Positions 29,562 through 42,146 are shown, counted from the stretch's first letter. The stretch is DNA of 64,000 nt from Pedomonas mirosovicensis (GCF_022569295.1 NZ_JAKFIA010000001.1:945001-1009000), one strand, 5' to 3'. The notes: generated by a model from the letters alone, not told the origin. A program made the numbers and translations.

Positions 29562-29684
29562 GCGGTTTCCTGTAATTGGCAGATCGGGCTGGCGCTGTTC
29601 GCGCCGTGGGACGGATCAAACGGGCCCGCAAGGCCCGGCAGTCACGCCCGGCGGGGGGTATGGCCTGCGCGGATCGTCGCATAA

Positions 29685-29715
29685 TTGACACGGGTCCTTT
29701 GTTGCCTTGCAACAG
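29685..29715 (+). promoter_or_regulatory. Candidate promoter of the atp operon
   Basis: A consensus -35 TTGACA (29685-29690) is followed after 17 bases by a weak -10 (TGCAAC). It lies about 115 bases before atpH in the 243-base gap after priA; no other -35-like match is as good. Confidence 0.3.
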
Positions 29716-29804
29716 ATGGCCTTGCGTGCTAGCTGGCTCGCGCTCGCGCCGGAGGAGTGCTTTCGGCGCGCTGTCTATGGTTTTACAAACGCAAGGGGCA
29801 CCAC

Positions 29805-30359
29805 GTGGCCGACGCTCAAATGAACGTTTCGGGACTTGCCGGTCGCTACGCCACCGCCCTTTTTGAGCTTGCCCGTGAGTCGAACGCTATTGATACGGTC
29901 GCGGCGAGCCTGAAAACGGTGGCGGCGGCGCTCGACGAGGGCGGCGACTTCGCGGCCTTGATCAAGAATCCGCTGGTTGGGCGGGAAGCCGGCGCAAAGG
30001 CGGTGACTGCCGTCGCCAAGGCCCTCGGCCTTGATGCGCTCACCACCAACTTCCTCGGCGTTCTGGCGCAGAACCGCCGCCTTGCCGTGCTGCGTGACGT
30101 GGTGCGGGATTTCGGCGTGCTTCTGTCGGCGCACCGGGGCGAGGTTTCGGCCCGCGTCACCGCGGCGCACCCGCTGACCGACGATCAGGTCGGCCAGCTT
30201 CGCCAAAAGCTCAAGACCGGGCTCGGCCAGGACGTGGCCGTGGACCTGCGTATTGATCCGTCGATTCTCGGCGGCCTCATCGTCCAAGTGGGCTCGAAGA
30301 TGATCGACAGCTCGCTCAAGACGAAACTCGACACTCTCTCCCTCGCCATGAAAGGGTAA
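29805..30359 (+). CDS. atpH: ATP synthase F1 subunit delta
   Basis: Stator subunit joining F1 to the peripheral stalk. SGLAGRYATALFELA at the N-terminus and RVTAAHPLTDDQVGQLRQKL plus DPSILGGLIVQVGSKMIDSSLKTKL at the C-terminus are typical. The GTG at 29805 has SD AAGGGG at good spacing; ATG 29820 is an alternative. 184 residues. First of atpHAGDC; as usual in Alphaproteobacteria, the F0 genes are elsewhere. Confidence 0.94.
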   Translation: MADAQMNVSGLAGRYATALFELARESNAIDTVAASLKTVAAALDEGGDFAALIKNPLVGREAGAKAVTAVAKALGLDALTTNFLGVLAQNRRLAVLRDVVRDFGVLLSAHRGEVSARVTAAHPLTDDQVGQLRQKLKTGLGQDVAVDLRIDPSILGGLIVQVGSKMIDSSLKTKLDTLSLAMKG

Positions 30360-31892
<1,533 letters not shown>

Positions 31893-31912
31893 CGCGGACT
31901 GGAGTAGCCGGG

Positions 31913-34242
<2,330 letters not shown>

Positions 34243-34252
34243 ACAAGGATGC

Positions 34253-34283
34253 GGCGGTGCGCCGGGCCTGTCCGGCGCACCGC
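34253..34283 (+). promoter_or_regulatory. Stable hairpin between atpD and atpC
   Basis: A 12-base stem GCGGTGCGCCGG/CCGGCGCACCGC with a short loop, no T-run, in a 99-base gap. It may stabilise the upstream mRNA or attenuate atpC, which has lower stoichiometry than atpD. Confidence 0.5.
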
Positions 34284-34341
34284 CCCTCTTGCATGACGAA
34301 GCTCGGCTTTTGCAGGCCGGGCTTCCATTTAGGTGAGACCC

Positions 34342-34749
34342 ATGGCTGACAAACTGCACTTTGAACTGGTGAGCCCCGAGCGGCTTCTGAACTCGGCTGA
34401 GGTCGAGATGGTGGTCGTGCCGGGCGAGGGCGGCGACTTCGGCGTTCTGGCCGGTCACGCGCCGCTGATGTCCACGATCCGGCCGGGTGTCATCGAAATC
34501 CACGCCGGCAACGGCGGCGCTCCGGAGCGCGTGTTCATCGACGGCGGCTTCGCCGAGGTGAACGAGAAGGGCCTCACCATCCTGGCGCAGCAGGCGATCC
34601 CGGTCGCTGACCTGAACCCGGAAGCGCTGGCCCAGCAGGTCGCCGACGCCCGCGAGGACGTGAACCTGGCCAAGACCGATGCCGAGCGCCTGCACGCGCA
34701 GCGCCAGCTCGTCATTCTGGAGGCCCAGCTGGCCGCCGTTCGCCACTAA
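34342..34749 (+). CDS. atpC: ATP synthase F1 subunit epsilon
   Basis: Rotor subunit and intrinsic inhibitor. [21 protein letters not shown] and [23 protein letters not shown] are typical of the beta-sandwich; the C-terminal helices are shorter than in E. coli. ATG 34342 follows AGGTGA. 135 residues; last gene of the operon. Confidence 0.96.
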   Translation: MADKLHFELVSPERLLNSAEVEMVVVPGEGGDFGVLAGHAPLMSTIRPGVIEIHAGNGGAPERVFIDGGFAEVNEKGLTILAQQAIPVADLNPEALAQQVADAREDVNLAKTDAERLHAQRQLVILEAQLAAVRH

Positions 34750-34768
34750 GCAGCGGCGAACAGGTTTA

Positions 34769-34807
34769 AACGGGGTGCGGTTTACCCAAACCGTGCCCCG
34801 TTTTTTT
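34769..34807 (+). terminator. Terminator of the atp operon
   Basis: Stem AACGGGG...GCGGTTT pairs with AAACCG...CCCCGTT, followed by eight Ts, 20 bases after the atpC stop. Confidence 0.9.
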
Positions 34808-34898
34808 GTGGTGGCGCGGCGACAGCAGGCAACGGGTGCGCCCGATGCACAGCTGTTGCTCTTGTCAAACTTCCGTAATCTTCCCTAAAGATGCGCCC

Positions 34899-35723
34899 AT
34901 GGCACGCTGGACACTCAACGACATTCCGTGGGACCGGTTCGACCCTTCGAAGGTTGAGCCCGATCTCCTGGCCGTCATCAAGACGGCGGCTCTGGTGGAG
35001 GCCAACGCCGCCGACTACGTGGTCTACCTGCGGAACGTGTTCCGCGAGGATGCGGACTTCGTGGCCGCCGCCGAGACCTGGGGCGTCGAGGAGGAGCAGC
35101 ACGGCGCAGCCCTTGGCCGCTGGGCCGAGCTGGCCGATCCCGGCTTTTCCTTCGAAAAGGCGCTCGCCGACTTCCGCGCGGGCTATTCGCTGGATCTGGA
35201 GACCACCACCTCCATTCGCGGCTCCCGCGCGGGCGAGTTGATCGCCCGGCAGGTGGTGGAAACCGGCACCTCCTCCTTCTACTCCGCCATTCGCGACGCG
35301 ACGGACGAGCCGGTGCTGAAGGCCGTGGCTGGCCGCATCGCGTCTGACGAGTTCTTCCACTACCGCCTGTTTGCCGAGCACTTCCGCCGCTATCAGGCGA
35401 AAACCCGCCTCTCCACCTGGGCGCGCCTGAAAATCGCCTTCGGGCGCATGCAGGAAGCGGAAGACGAGGAGCTGGGCTACGCCTTCTTCGCCGCCAACGT
35501 GCTGCAACGCGACCGCGCCGCCGATTTCAAGGCCGTGAACTACGGCCGTGAATACCAGCGCCGGGCCCTCCAGCTCTACCGCCGCCCGCACATCGACAAC
35601 GCCGTCCGCATGGTGCTGCGCGCCGCTGACCTCAAATCCAACGGCTGGCTCTACAAGCTGGCCTCGCGCGTTCTGTGGCGCGTTATCTCCGCCAAGTCGG
35701 CCAGCATGGCGCGGGCTGCCTGA
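34899..35723 (+). CDS. Ferritin-like domain-containing protein
   Basis: 274-residue helical protein with a ferritin-like four-helix bundle. Likely iron ligands are in LVEANAADYVVYL, EEEQHG (ExxH), VVETGTSSFY and SDEFFHY (ExxH). Such proteins in Alphaproteobacteria are related to acyl-ACP desaturase-like and other di-iron oxidases; substrate unknown. The C-terminal third is basic. ATG 34899 chosen; the frame upstream overlaps the atp terminator. It is a stand-alone gene. Confidence 0.8.
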   Translation: MARWTLNDIPWDRFDPSKVEPDLLAVIKTAALVEANAADYVVYLRNVFREDADFVAAAETWGVEEEQHGAALGRWAELADPGFSFEKALADFRAGYSLDLETTTSIRGSRAGELIARQVVETGTSSFYSAIRDATDEPVLKAVAGRIASDEFFHYRLFAEHFRRYQAKTRLSTWARLKIAFGRMQEAEDEELGYAFFAANVLQRDRAADFKAVNYGREYQRRALQLYRRPHIDNAVRMVLRAADLKSNGWLYKLASRVLWRVISAKSASMARAA

Positions 35724-35726
35724 CGG

Positions 35727-35916
35727 TTTTTTCACATGGGGGTCTCGGACCCCCACGCCCCCATTCGTTTTCAGGGCCGTGTTTCCTGCAATCTCTGGAG
35801 ATGCGGCCGGAATTTGTACGGCCGCGCCCTTCATCACGCGCAGGGCTGAAAAGAATGGGAGTGCAGAGGGGGGGCTTATCGATTGTGCGCCTCCCCGCAC
35901 GGGGATCCTCTGCAAA
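35727..35916. repeat. Interspersed intergenic repeat, both arms
   Basis: Left arm: T6, stem GGGGGTC/GACCCCC, ACGCCCCCATTCGTTTTC, GGGCCGTG. Right arm: GGGCTGAAAAGAATGGGAG, TGCAGAGG... closing on CCTCTGCAAAG. About 60 unrelated bases lie between the arms. Fills the gap between two convergent genes. Confidence 0.75.
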
Positions 35917-36030
35917 GCACTTCCCTTATCCTTGTGTCCACGTCGCAAAACACAACCAAAACCAGAAATCGCCGCTAGACGGGTTTAAACGCTCGCTGAG
36001 AGGATTTTGCCTATTTCAGCTAGGGTGGTA

Positions 36031-36114
36031 GCGGGCGGGTTCGTTTTGACGCTGTAAGGGGCCTCTACGCGCCTTTACGGGGCATGTGGGGGTGGGGTCT
36101 CACCCCATTTTGCA
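36031..36114. repeat. Interspersed intergenic repeat, second degenerate copy
   Basis: GCGGGTTCGTTTTGACGC, then a facing GGGGGTGGGGTCTCACCCCA and TTTTGCAG. It lies head to tail with the copy at 35727-35916, so the 400-base gap before rppH is almost entirely repeat sequence; no gene seen in it. Confidence 0.55.
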
Positions 36115-36126
36115 GTTTGGCCGGGA

Positions 36127-36618
36127 TCAAGCCTCCGGCACCGGTGCGGCGAGGTGGGCGAACTCGTGCACGATGTCCTGATAGAGCTTGCGCTTGAAGG
36201 GCACGATGAGGGAAGGCAGCCGCTCCAGATACTCCCAGCGCCAGGCGCAGAATTCCGGGTGCGCGGTGTCGAGGTTGATGTCGCTGTCCTCGCCCAGGAA
36301 GCGCATGGCGTACCATTTCTGGGTCTGGCCCCGGTAGCGGCCCTTCCACACCTTGCCCACCAGCTCGGGCGGCAGGTCGTATTGCAGCCAGCCTTGCGAT
36401 TCCGCGATGATCTCGGCCTTGTTGGTGCCGATCTCTTCTTCCAGCTCGCGGGCGGCGGCGGTGATGGGGGTCTCGCCCTCGTCGATGCCGCCCTGGGGCA
36501 TCTGCCAGGCTTCCTCCTTGGTGTCGATGCGGCGGGCAACAAACACCAGCCCCGCCCGGTTGAACAGGACGATGCCGACACAGGGACGGTAGGGAAGCTC
36601 GGAGGCGTTGGTGGTCAT
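36127..36618 (-). CDS. rppH: RNA pyrophosphohydrolase RppH
   Basis: Nudix hydrolase that removes pyrophosphate from mRNA 5' ends and starts RNase E-dependent decay. The N-terminus YRPCVGIVLFNRAGLVFVARR, MPQGGIDEGE and the Nudix box (residues 43-65, ending RELEEEIGT) match RppH/NudH. The segment GQTQKWYAMRFLG is also typical. 163 residues. Confidence 0.95.
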   Translation of the reverse strand: MTTNASELPYRPCVGIVLFNRAGLVFVARRIDTKEEAWQMPQGGIDEGETPITAAARELEEEIGTNKAEIIAESQGWLQYDLPPELVGKVWKGRYRGQTQKWYAMRFLGEDSDINLDTAHPEFCAWRWEYLERLPSLIVPFKRKLYQDIVHEFAHLAAPVPEA

Positions 36619-36717
36619 AAATACCCTTGGCTGAAGGACGAAACGGCGTGGCCATGAAACGCGCGAACGCGTGCGGGCAGTCCATGGCCGCCGGACAAAA
36701 AAGCAGAAGTGGGAAGA

Positions 36718-37653
36718 TTAGTCGATCATCTGCTTGAGAATGGCGAGACAACGGGTGAGCTGGTCCTGCGCGGAGGGCAGGGCCTTGCGCATGTTGAGGC
36801 AGCCGTGAATCTGCCCCGCCGCTTCCTCGTAGTGCACCTTGACGCCCGACTGGATGAGCTTGGCGGCATAGGCGCGCCCTTGATCGCGCAAGGGGTCGAG
36901 CCCGCAGGTGAAGATGAGGGCGGGCGGCTGGTTCTCAAGGTTGTCCGCGAGGAGTGGGGAGACGCGCGGGTCCGCCCGCAGGGCGCGCCGGGGCAGGTAG
37001 GACCTGGTGAAGAACTGCAGGTCTTCCGTGTCCAGCATGTAGCCCTGCGCGAAGCTTTCGGCCGAGGCGTAGCGGTTGGCGAGGTCCGTTGCCGGATAGA
37101 AGAGGCACTGGGCCAGCAGTGGCACCGCAAGCGTGCCGGCAAGCTGTTGGCAGGCAACGGTGGCGAGGTTGCCGCCCGCGCTGTCTCCCGCCAGCACGAG
37201 GCCGGTGACATTGCCGAGAAGTTCCCTTGGGTTGCCGGCCACCCACCGGGTGGCGGCAAGGCTGTCCTCCAGTGCGGCGGGGAAGGGGTATTCGGGCGCG
37301 AGGCGATAGTCGACCGACAGCACGCGCAAGCCGAGCTGCTGGGCGATTTCAGCGCACAGGCTATGATGGGTGGAAAGATTGCAGAACACCCAGCCGCCGC
37401 CATGGAAGAACAGGACCACCGGCGACGCCGCGCCCGTCTCCAGGGGATCATAGAGGCGCACAGGCAGGTCGCCATCCGGGCCGGGAATGGTGAAGGTGTT
37501 GATCCGGGCGAGCCGCGGGGCAGGGCGCTCCAGCAGTTCGATCGAGCCCTGCATCATGCGCCGGGCCTGGTCGAGCGGCAGGCTGCAGATCTTCGGCGCG
37601 TTGGGAACCAGCACGCGGGCGAGCAGCGCCTTGGTGTCTTCGAGCATCCTCAT
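36718..37653 (-). CDS. Alpha/beta hydrolase of the hormone-sensitive lipase family
   Basis: 311-residue esterase. Oxyanion motif HGGGW (84-88); nucleophile S158 in GDSAGG; acid D253 (CGLDPLRD) and base H283 (QIHG) complete the triad. No signal peptide. Likely acts on short-chain esters; natural substrate unknown. Its start overlaps the MATE stop (ATGA), so the two form an operon. Confidence 0.88.
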   Translation of the reverse strand: MRMLEDTKALLARVLVPNAPKICSLPLDQARRMMQGSIELLERPAPRLARINTFTIPGPDGDLPVRLYDPLETGAASPVVLFFHGGGWVFCNLSTHHSLCAEIAQQLGLRVLSVDYRLAPEYPFPAALEDSLAATRWVAGNPRELLGNVTGLVLAGDSAGGNLATVACQQLAGTLAVPLLAQCLFYPATDLANRYASAESFAQGYMLDTEDLQFFTRSYLPRRALRADPRVSPLLADNLENQPPALIFTCGLDPLRDQGRAYAAKLIQSGVKVHYEEAAGQIHGCLNMRKALPSAQDQLTRCLAILKQMID

Positions 37654-39017
37654 GGGCGAACTCCGTCATCGATCTGGAAGGTGCGACGGTAGAGTCGTGG
37701 ATAGAACGCCCACTGGCCCATCCAGCGGGCAACCATGAGCAGGCAGAAGGCAAGCCACAGGCCGTTGTTGCCGAGCAAGGGCACGAGAACGGCCATGGCG
37801 GCGAAGTAGACGAGCGCACCCCCGGCCATGGTGAGCAGCATGGCCCGCGTCCAGCCCGCGCCGATGTAGAGCCCGTCGAACACGAAGCTGGCGAAGCCGC
37901 ACAGTTGCGCCGCCACGCCCCATGCCAGGTGCTTGTTGGCGTAGGCGGCGGTTGCCGCATCCTTGGCGAAGGCGCGGATGATGGCCGGGCCGCCGAAGGT
38001 ATAAGCGGCCGCGATGCCGAGGCTAGCGATGGCCGCGCCCTGGAAGCAGCCCCTGACGAGGGCGGAGAAGCGGCGCGCATCGCGCCCGCCGACGGCCGCG
38101 CCGCCCAGCGTTTGAGCGGCGGCCTCGAAGCCGTCCAGCACCAGCGCGGCAAGCAGGAAAAACTGGAGGATGACCGTGTTCGCCGCCAGCGGCACCTCGC
38201 CCAGCCGCGCGCCCGTGCGGGTGAGCATGTAAATGCAGCCCATCAGCAGCGCGGTGCGAATGAGAAGGTCGCGGTTGACGGCGAACAGCGCCGCCACCGC
38301 CGGGCCGCGCCAGGTGTCGCGCCGGCGGGCGATGCGGGCCAGGCGGCCGATCCCGGCCAGAGGGTGCACGCAGGCGAGGGCGGCGAGGAGCTTGGCGATC
38401 TCCGCAATGAGGCTGGCCGTCGCCACGCCCTTTATGCCCCAGCCGAGGCCGAGGGTGAGCCAGGCAGAAAGCGCGGCATTGAGCAGGTTATAGCCCACCT
38501 CGATGGCGAGCACGGTGCGGGGGCGCTGGAGGCCGAGGAGCCAGCCGGTCAGCGCCATGTTGAGAAGCACGGCGGGCGCGGCCCACCAGCGGATGGCAAG
38601 ATACTCGTGCGCGCCGTCCCGCACGGCCGCATCCGCCCCGAAGCTGCTGAGCACGGGCCCCAGCACCAGCGGCATGGCCAGCAGCAGCGCGAGCCCCAGC
38701 GCGCCCGCGACGGCAAGGCCACGGGCGAGGATGGTGCTGCGCTCCGTGGCGTCGTTTGCCCCGTGGGCGCGGGCGGCAAGGCCCGTCGTGCCCATCCGCA
38801 GCACGTTGAACAGGGTGAGCAGCGTCGTGAAGGCGGAGGAGCCCATGCCGGTCGCCGCCAGCAGCGTGGCGCTGGCCGCCTGCCCGATCACCCACGTGTC
38901 CACCAGGCCGATCAGCCCGGTCGCCGCATTGGTTGCCATGGCGGGCAGGGCAATGGCGAGGATGGCGCGGCGGGGCGCCTGCGGAGTGGAGGCCGGGGCG
39001 GAGGACTGTGAACTCAT
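37650..39017 (-). CDS. MATE family efflux transporter (DinF-like)
   Basis: 455-residue multidrug/sodium (or proton) antiporter with 12 predicted helices. AILAIALPAMATNAATGLIGLVDT opens the first half and FFLLAALVLDGFEAAAQTL the second, as in the DinF subgroup. Substrate cannot be told from sequence. Co-transcribed with the esterase. Confidence 0.87.
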   Translation of the reverse strand: MSSQSSAPASTPQAPRRAILAIALPAMATNAATGLIGLVDTWVIGQAASATLLAATGMGSSAFTTLLTLFNVLRMGTTGLAARAHGANDATERSTILARGLAVAGALGLALLLAMPLVLGPVLSSFGADAAVRDGAHEYLAIRWWAAPAVLLNMALTGWLLGLQRPRTVLAIEVGYNLLNAALSAWLTLGLGWGIKGVATASLIAEIAKLLAALACVHPLAGIGRLARIARRRDTWRGPAVAALFAVNRDLLIRTALLMGCIYMLTRTGARLGEVPLAANTVILQFFLLAALVLDGFEAAAQTLGGAAVGGRDARRFSALVRGCFQGAAIASLGIAAAYTFGGPAIIRAFAKDAATAAYANKHLAWGVAAQLCGFASFVFDGLYIGAGWTRAMLLTMAGGALVYFAAMAVLVPLLGNNGLWLAFCLLMVARWMGQWAFYPRLYRRTFQIDDGVRP

Positions 39018-39046
39018 GGTGCGCCCTGTTAGCCGGTTTTACGGAA

Positions 39047-39206
39047 TTTTGCAGGGGTCTTAACCCCTGCGCCCAACTCCTTTTACCGGGCCGCGCCTCG
39101 CCCATTCGGGCGGAGCAGGAAAATCCAGCAGGTGTGACGGCTTTGCCCGCGCACGGCCCGCTCATACGAATGGGGGTGAAGGGGGATAGGCTCCCCTTCA
39201 AAAACT
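39047..39206. repeat. Interspersed intergenic repeat, both arms
   Basis: Left arm: TTTTGCAGGGG/CCCCTGC stem, CCCAACTCCTTTTACC, GGGCCGCGCC. Right arm: CACGGCCCGCTCATACGAA, TGGGGGTGAAGGGG/CCCCTTCAAAAA. This copy lies between divergent genes, unlike most. Confidence 0.7.
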
Positions 39207-39271
39207 TGAAAGCCCCAGGGGCACAAGGGACTGGACGCCGCCTGCCGCCGTGCCGATATTGGCGGCAGATC

Positions 39272-40186
39272 ATGCGTTATCCCATTTTCCATCATCCTGA
39301 TTACGTCGCCCCGCTGCCGGTGGGGCACCGGTTTCCCATGTCCAAGTATGAGGCGGTGGTAACGGCGCTGAAGGCGCTCGGCAGCGATGCCTTTGCCGCG
39401 TTTCACAACGCCGGGCCGGTCTCGCGGGAGGTGATGGCGGCGGCGCATGATGCGGCCTATGTCGATCAGCTGCTGACGCTGAGCGTGGACCCGGCGATCG
39501 AGCGGCGCATCGGTTTTCCGGTGACGGAGCAGGTGGTGCGGCGCTCCCGCCATTCCTCCGGCGGCACGCTGGGGGCGGCGCGCATGGCCTTGGCTGTGGG
39601 CGCGGCGTCCAACACGGCGGGCGGCAGCCACCATGCCCACCCCGGCTTCGGTTCGGGCTATTGCGTGCTGAACGACGTAGGCGTCGCCGCGCGCCAGCTG
39701 CTCGCCGAAGGCGCGGTGGAGCGGGTTCTGGTGGTTGATCTCGACGTGCATCAGGGCGACGGCACGGCGGCGATGTTCGAGAACGAGCCGCGCGTCTTCA
39801 CCTTCTCCATGCACTGCGAGGCGAACTTTCCCGTTCGGAAGGAGCGCAGCGACCTCGACATCGGCCTGCCCGTGGGCGCGGGGGACGACGAATACATGGC
39901 GCACCTGACGGCGCATCTGCCGCGCCTGCTGGCGGCGCACCGGCCGGACATCGTGTTCTACAATGCCGGGGTCGACCCGCACGCGGACGACCGGCTGGGC
40001 CGCCTGGCGCTGAGCGACGCGGGGCTGGCGGCCCGCGACCGCTATGTCGCCGAGACGTGCATGGGGGCGGGCCTCCCGTTCGTCACGGTGATGGGCGGCG
40101 GCTACGGGGCGGATGTGGGGGTGATCGCCCGGCGGCATGCCACGACCATCGCCATCGCCGCCGAGGCGTGGGCGGCTTTACGGTAA
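39272..40186 (+). CDS. Histone deacetylase-family (acetoin utilization-like) hydrolase
   Basis: 304-residue class II-like deacetylase. H120-H121 (GGSHHAHPGFGSGYCVLND) are the catalytic histidines. Zinc ligands are D158 and H160 (DLDVHQGDGT) and the Asp in AGVDPHADD. VMGGGYG near the end supplies the Gly-rich loop. Bacterial members act on acetylated polyamines, acetoin-related substrates or proteins; the substrate here is unknown. ATG 39272 begins MRYPIFHHPDY, which is typical. Confidence 0.9.
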   Translation: MRYPIFHHPDYVAPLPVGHRFPMSKYEAVVTALKALGSDAFAAFHNAGPVSREVMAAAHDAAYVDQLLTLSVDPAIERRIGFPVTEQVVRRSRHSSGGTLGAARMALAVGAASNTAGGSHHAHPGFGSGYCVLNDVGVAARQLLAEGAVERVLVVDLDVHQGDGTAAMFENEPRVFTFSMHCEANFPVRKERSDLDIGLPVGAGDDEYMAHLTAHLPRLLAAHRPDIVFYNAGVDPHADDRLGRLALSDAGLAARDRYVAETCMGAGLPFVTVMGGGYGADVGVIARRHATTIAIAAEAWAALR

Positions 40187-40359
40187 GCCGCGATTTTACC
40201 TTTTGGTGGCGGGCCTTAGAGAGCAATGCACCGTTTGTTTGCGGCCCGTTGCCGTTCATCTGGCGTTCATCGCTGATATCGCTCTGCTGGTCGCGCGGAA
40301 AAGCCGGGCGCGGCGGCGAAGGATTGCGCCGCCTCGCCGCGTACTGCCAGATAGAGCCC

Positions 40360-40947
40360 ATGGCTGAGACGGACGAGAACGGGCTGGCTGACGACGCACT
40401 GGATGACAGGCTCCTCATGGAGCGCATCCAGGGTGGCGACAACGCAGCCTTTCAATGTCTGGTCCGCCGTCATTACCCCATGGCTCTGCGAATTGCCGGC
40501 CGGGTCCTGACTGTTCAGGACGAGGCGGAAGACGCAGTGCAGGAGGCCTTCCTCAAGGTCTGGCGGATGCCGGATCGGTATGCCCCCGAACGCGGCGCTT
40601 TCAAATCATGGCTGGCGCGAGTGATTGTGAACCTGTGTCTCGATCGGCGCAGGATGTTGCGTCCGGTCGATTCGATCGAAGTGCTGGCGGAAACAGCCGA
40701 TGAAGGGCCCACGCCCGAGGAAGCCGCGCAGCATTCGGATCGCAGGGCGCGTCTGATGGCGGCGATGGAGACGCTGCCGCCCCGGCAACGGGCCGCTCTT
40801 GCCCTGTTCTATGGTGAAGGTATGAGTATGTTCGAGGTGGCCGAGATGATGGACGTCAACATCAAGGCGGTGGAGTCGCTTCTCTCGCGCGGCCGGGCAG
40901 GGCTGCGCGGGGCCCTCGACGCTCTTGTCCGGGAGGCTGCGGAATGA
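40360..40947 (+). CDS. ECF-type RNA polymerase sigma factor
   Basis: 195 residues. Sigma region 2 (FQCLVRRHYPMALRIAGRVL, then DAEDAVQEAFLKVWR-like DEAEDAVQEAFLKVWRM) and region 4 (ETLPPRQRAALALFYGEGMS ... VKAVESLLSRGRAGLR-like IKAVESLLSRGRAG) are clear. The stop overlaps the next gene, whose single-helix protein is its probable anti-sigma or partner. A periplasmic metal/stress sensor follows. The three genes look like one envelope-stress operon. Confidence 0.92.
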   Translation: MAETDENGLADDALDDRLLMERIQGGDNAAFQCLVRRHYPMALRIAGRVLTVQDEAEDAVQEAFLKVWRMPDRYAPERGAFKSWLARVIVNLCLDRRRMLRPVDSIEVLAETADEGPTPEEAAQHSDRRARLMAAMETLPPRQRAALALFYGEGMSMFEVAEMMDVNIKAVESLLSRGRAGLRGALDALVREAAE

Positions 40948-41395
40948 TCGAGAGAAGCCGTCTCGCCGAAATTCTGGAAACCTATGGCGCCAATCCGGCC
41001 CGCTGGCCGGAGGGGGAGCGGGCAGCCGCCGAAGCGGCGCTGGCGGCGGACCCCGGCCTGCAGGCAGTGGCGGCGCGGGAGCGGCTGCTCGACGGCTGGC
41101 TGAGCGATTGGGAGATGCCGGCCCCCGCCCGACGGCGATGGACGCCTTGTTCGCGGCCAGCCGCGTGACGGTGCAGATTCCGGCGCAGACCCTGGCGGGC
41201 TCGCCCAGCTGGACGCGGCCGATGCGGCGGCGGGAGCGGTGGCTCTCCAGCGGCGGGGCGCTGGGGCTGGCGGCCAGCATCGTCGCCCTGCTCATCCTGG
41301 CGGGTGAGCCGACGCGGAAAACCCAGGTGGAGGTGACGGATACGTCGATGATTTCCCTCGCCTTCTCGGCGGATCAATCGGAAGGTTGGCTGTGA
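40944..41395 (+). pseudogene. Single-helix membrane protein, putative anti-sigma, apparent frameshift
   Basis: Starts MIERSRLAEILETYGANPARWP, four bases inside the sigma gene. The frame closes early (41168), while the second frame carries on with MDALFAASRV..., a transmembrane helix (GGALGLAASIVALLILAG) and the end SADQSEGWL. One extra C in the C5 run at 41122-41126 merges them into a protein of about 150 residues. The soluble N-terminus plus one helix and position after an ECF sigma fit an anti-sigma role, but no zinc-binding motif is visible. Likely a sequence indel. Confidence 0.65.
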
Positions 41396-41954
41396 TGCGT
41401 ATGAAGACATGGCGCCTGAAGACCTGGCATCTGGCCGCCGTTGTCGGCCTGGCTCTTTCGGGCGCGGCAAGCCTGGCGCACGCGCATGCATCGCCGCCGC
41501 CTCCGCCACCTCCAGGCAAGGGACCTGGGCCGGAGGCCCCCGGCCGCCGCGCTTCCATGAGGTGATCGCGCGCATGTCCCCCGAGGGACGGGAAATCATG
41601 GCCGAGGCCGTGCGGAAGGGCGCGCCCGAGAAGCGGAACTGGGAAGCGCTGAAGGAGACGCGCGAGGAAATCCTGAGGCTGATCGCTGCGCCCAACCTTG
41701 ATACCGAGGCGCTGGAGGGAGCGTTCGTGCGCGAGCGCAAGCTGTCCCTGAAGCTGCAGGCTGGCCGTCATGAGGCGCTGCTGAAGGCCGCGGGCCGTTT
41801 GAGCCCGGAAGACCGGCAGATTTTCGCCGAAGGGCTGCGGGCGACCCGGCTGCACATCCCCGGCGAGACGATCAAGCAGATCCAGAAGGCGAAGGATCGC
41901 TGCCGGAATGAGAAGGGCCAGAACGAGAAAGGCGGCGACAGGAAAGCGCGCTGA
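41395..41954 (+). pseudogene. Periplasmic heavy-metal sensor-like protein (CpxP/ZraP type), apparent frameshift
   Basis: From ATG 41395 the frame encodes a signal peptide (HLAAVVGLALSGAASLAHA) and a Pro-rich stretch, then stops at 41565. The downstream helical domain (FHEVIARMSPEGREIMAEAV ... LHIPGETIKQIQKAKDR) is in the next frame. One extra C in the C5 run at 41537-41541 restores a single protein of about 186 residues. Its helical, Arg/Glu-rich domain with LSPEDRQIFAEGL matches periplasmic Metal_resist proteins. It overlaps the preceding gene (TGATG). Confidence 0.65.
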
Positions 41955-41979
41955 CCTGCCGTTGCCTGGGAATGGTTCG

Positions 41980-42146
41980 ATTAAAGGGGACAAATCCCCC
42001 TTAAGATTTCCCTTTCATTTTTCGGGACGCACCCGGTCAAAGCTGACCTGCGAGCCTTGGAGGTTCAGCGGACTGAACGGCCCGTGAAGGGCGCGGCCCG
42101 ATCAAACAAATGGGAGGCGCGGGAGGGATGAGCCCCTCCCGCAAAA
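41980..42146. repeat. Interspersed intergenic repeat, both arms
   Basis: Left arm: stem TTAAAGGGGGA-type (AAAGGGGA/TCCCCCTT), CCCTTTCATTTTTC, GGGACGC. Right arm: GCGCGGCCCGATCAAAC, AAATGGGAGGCGCGGGAGGG/CCCTCCCGC, AAAA. About 55 bases separate the arms. Between convergent genes. Confidence 0.75.
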
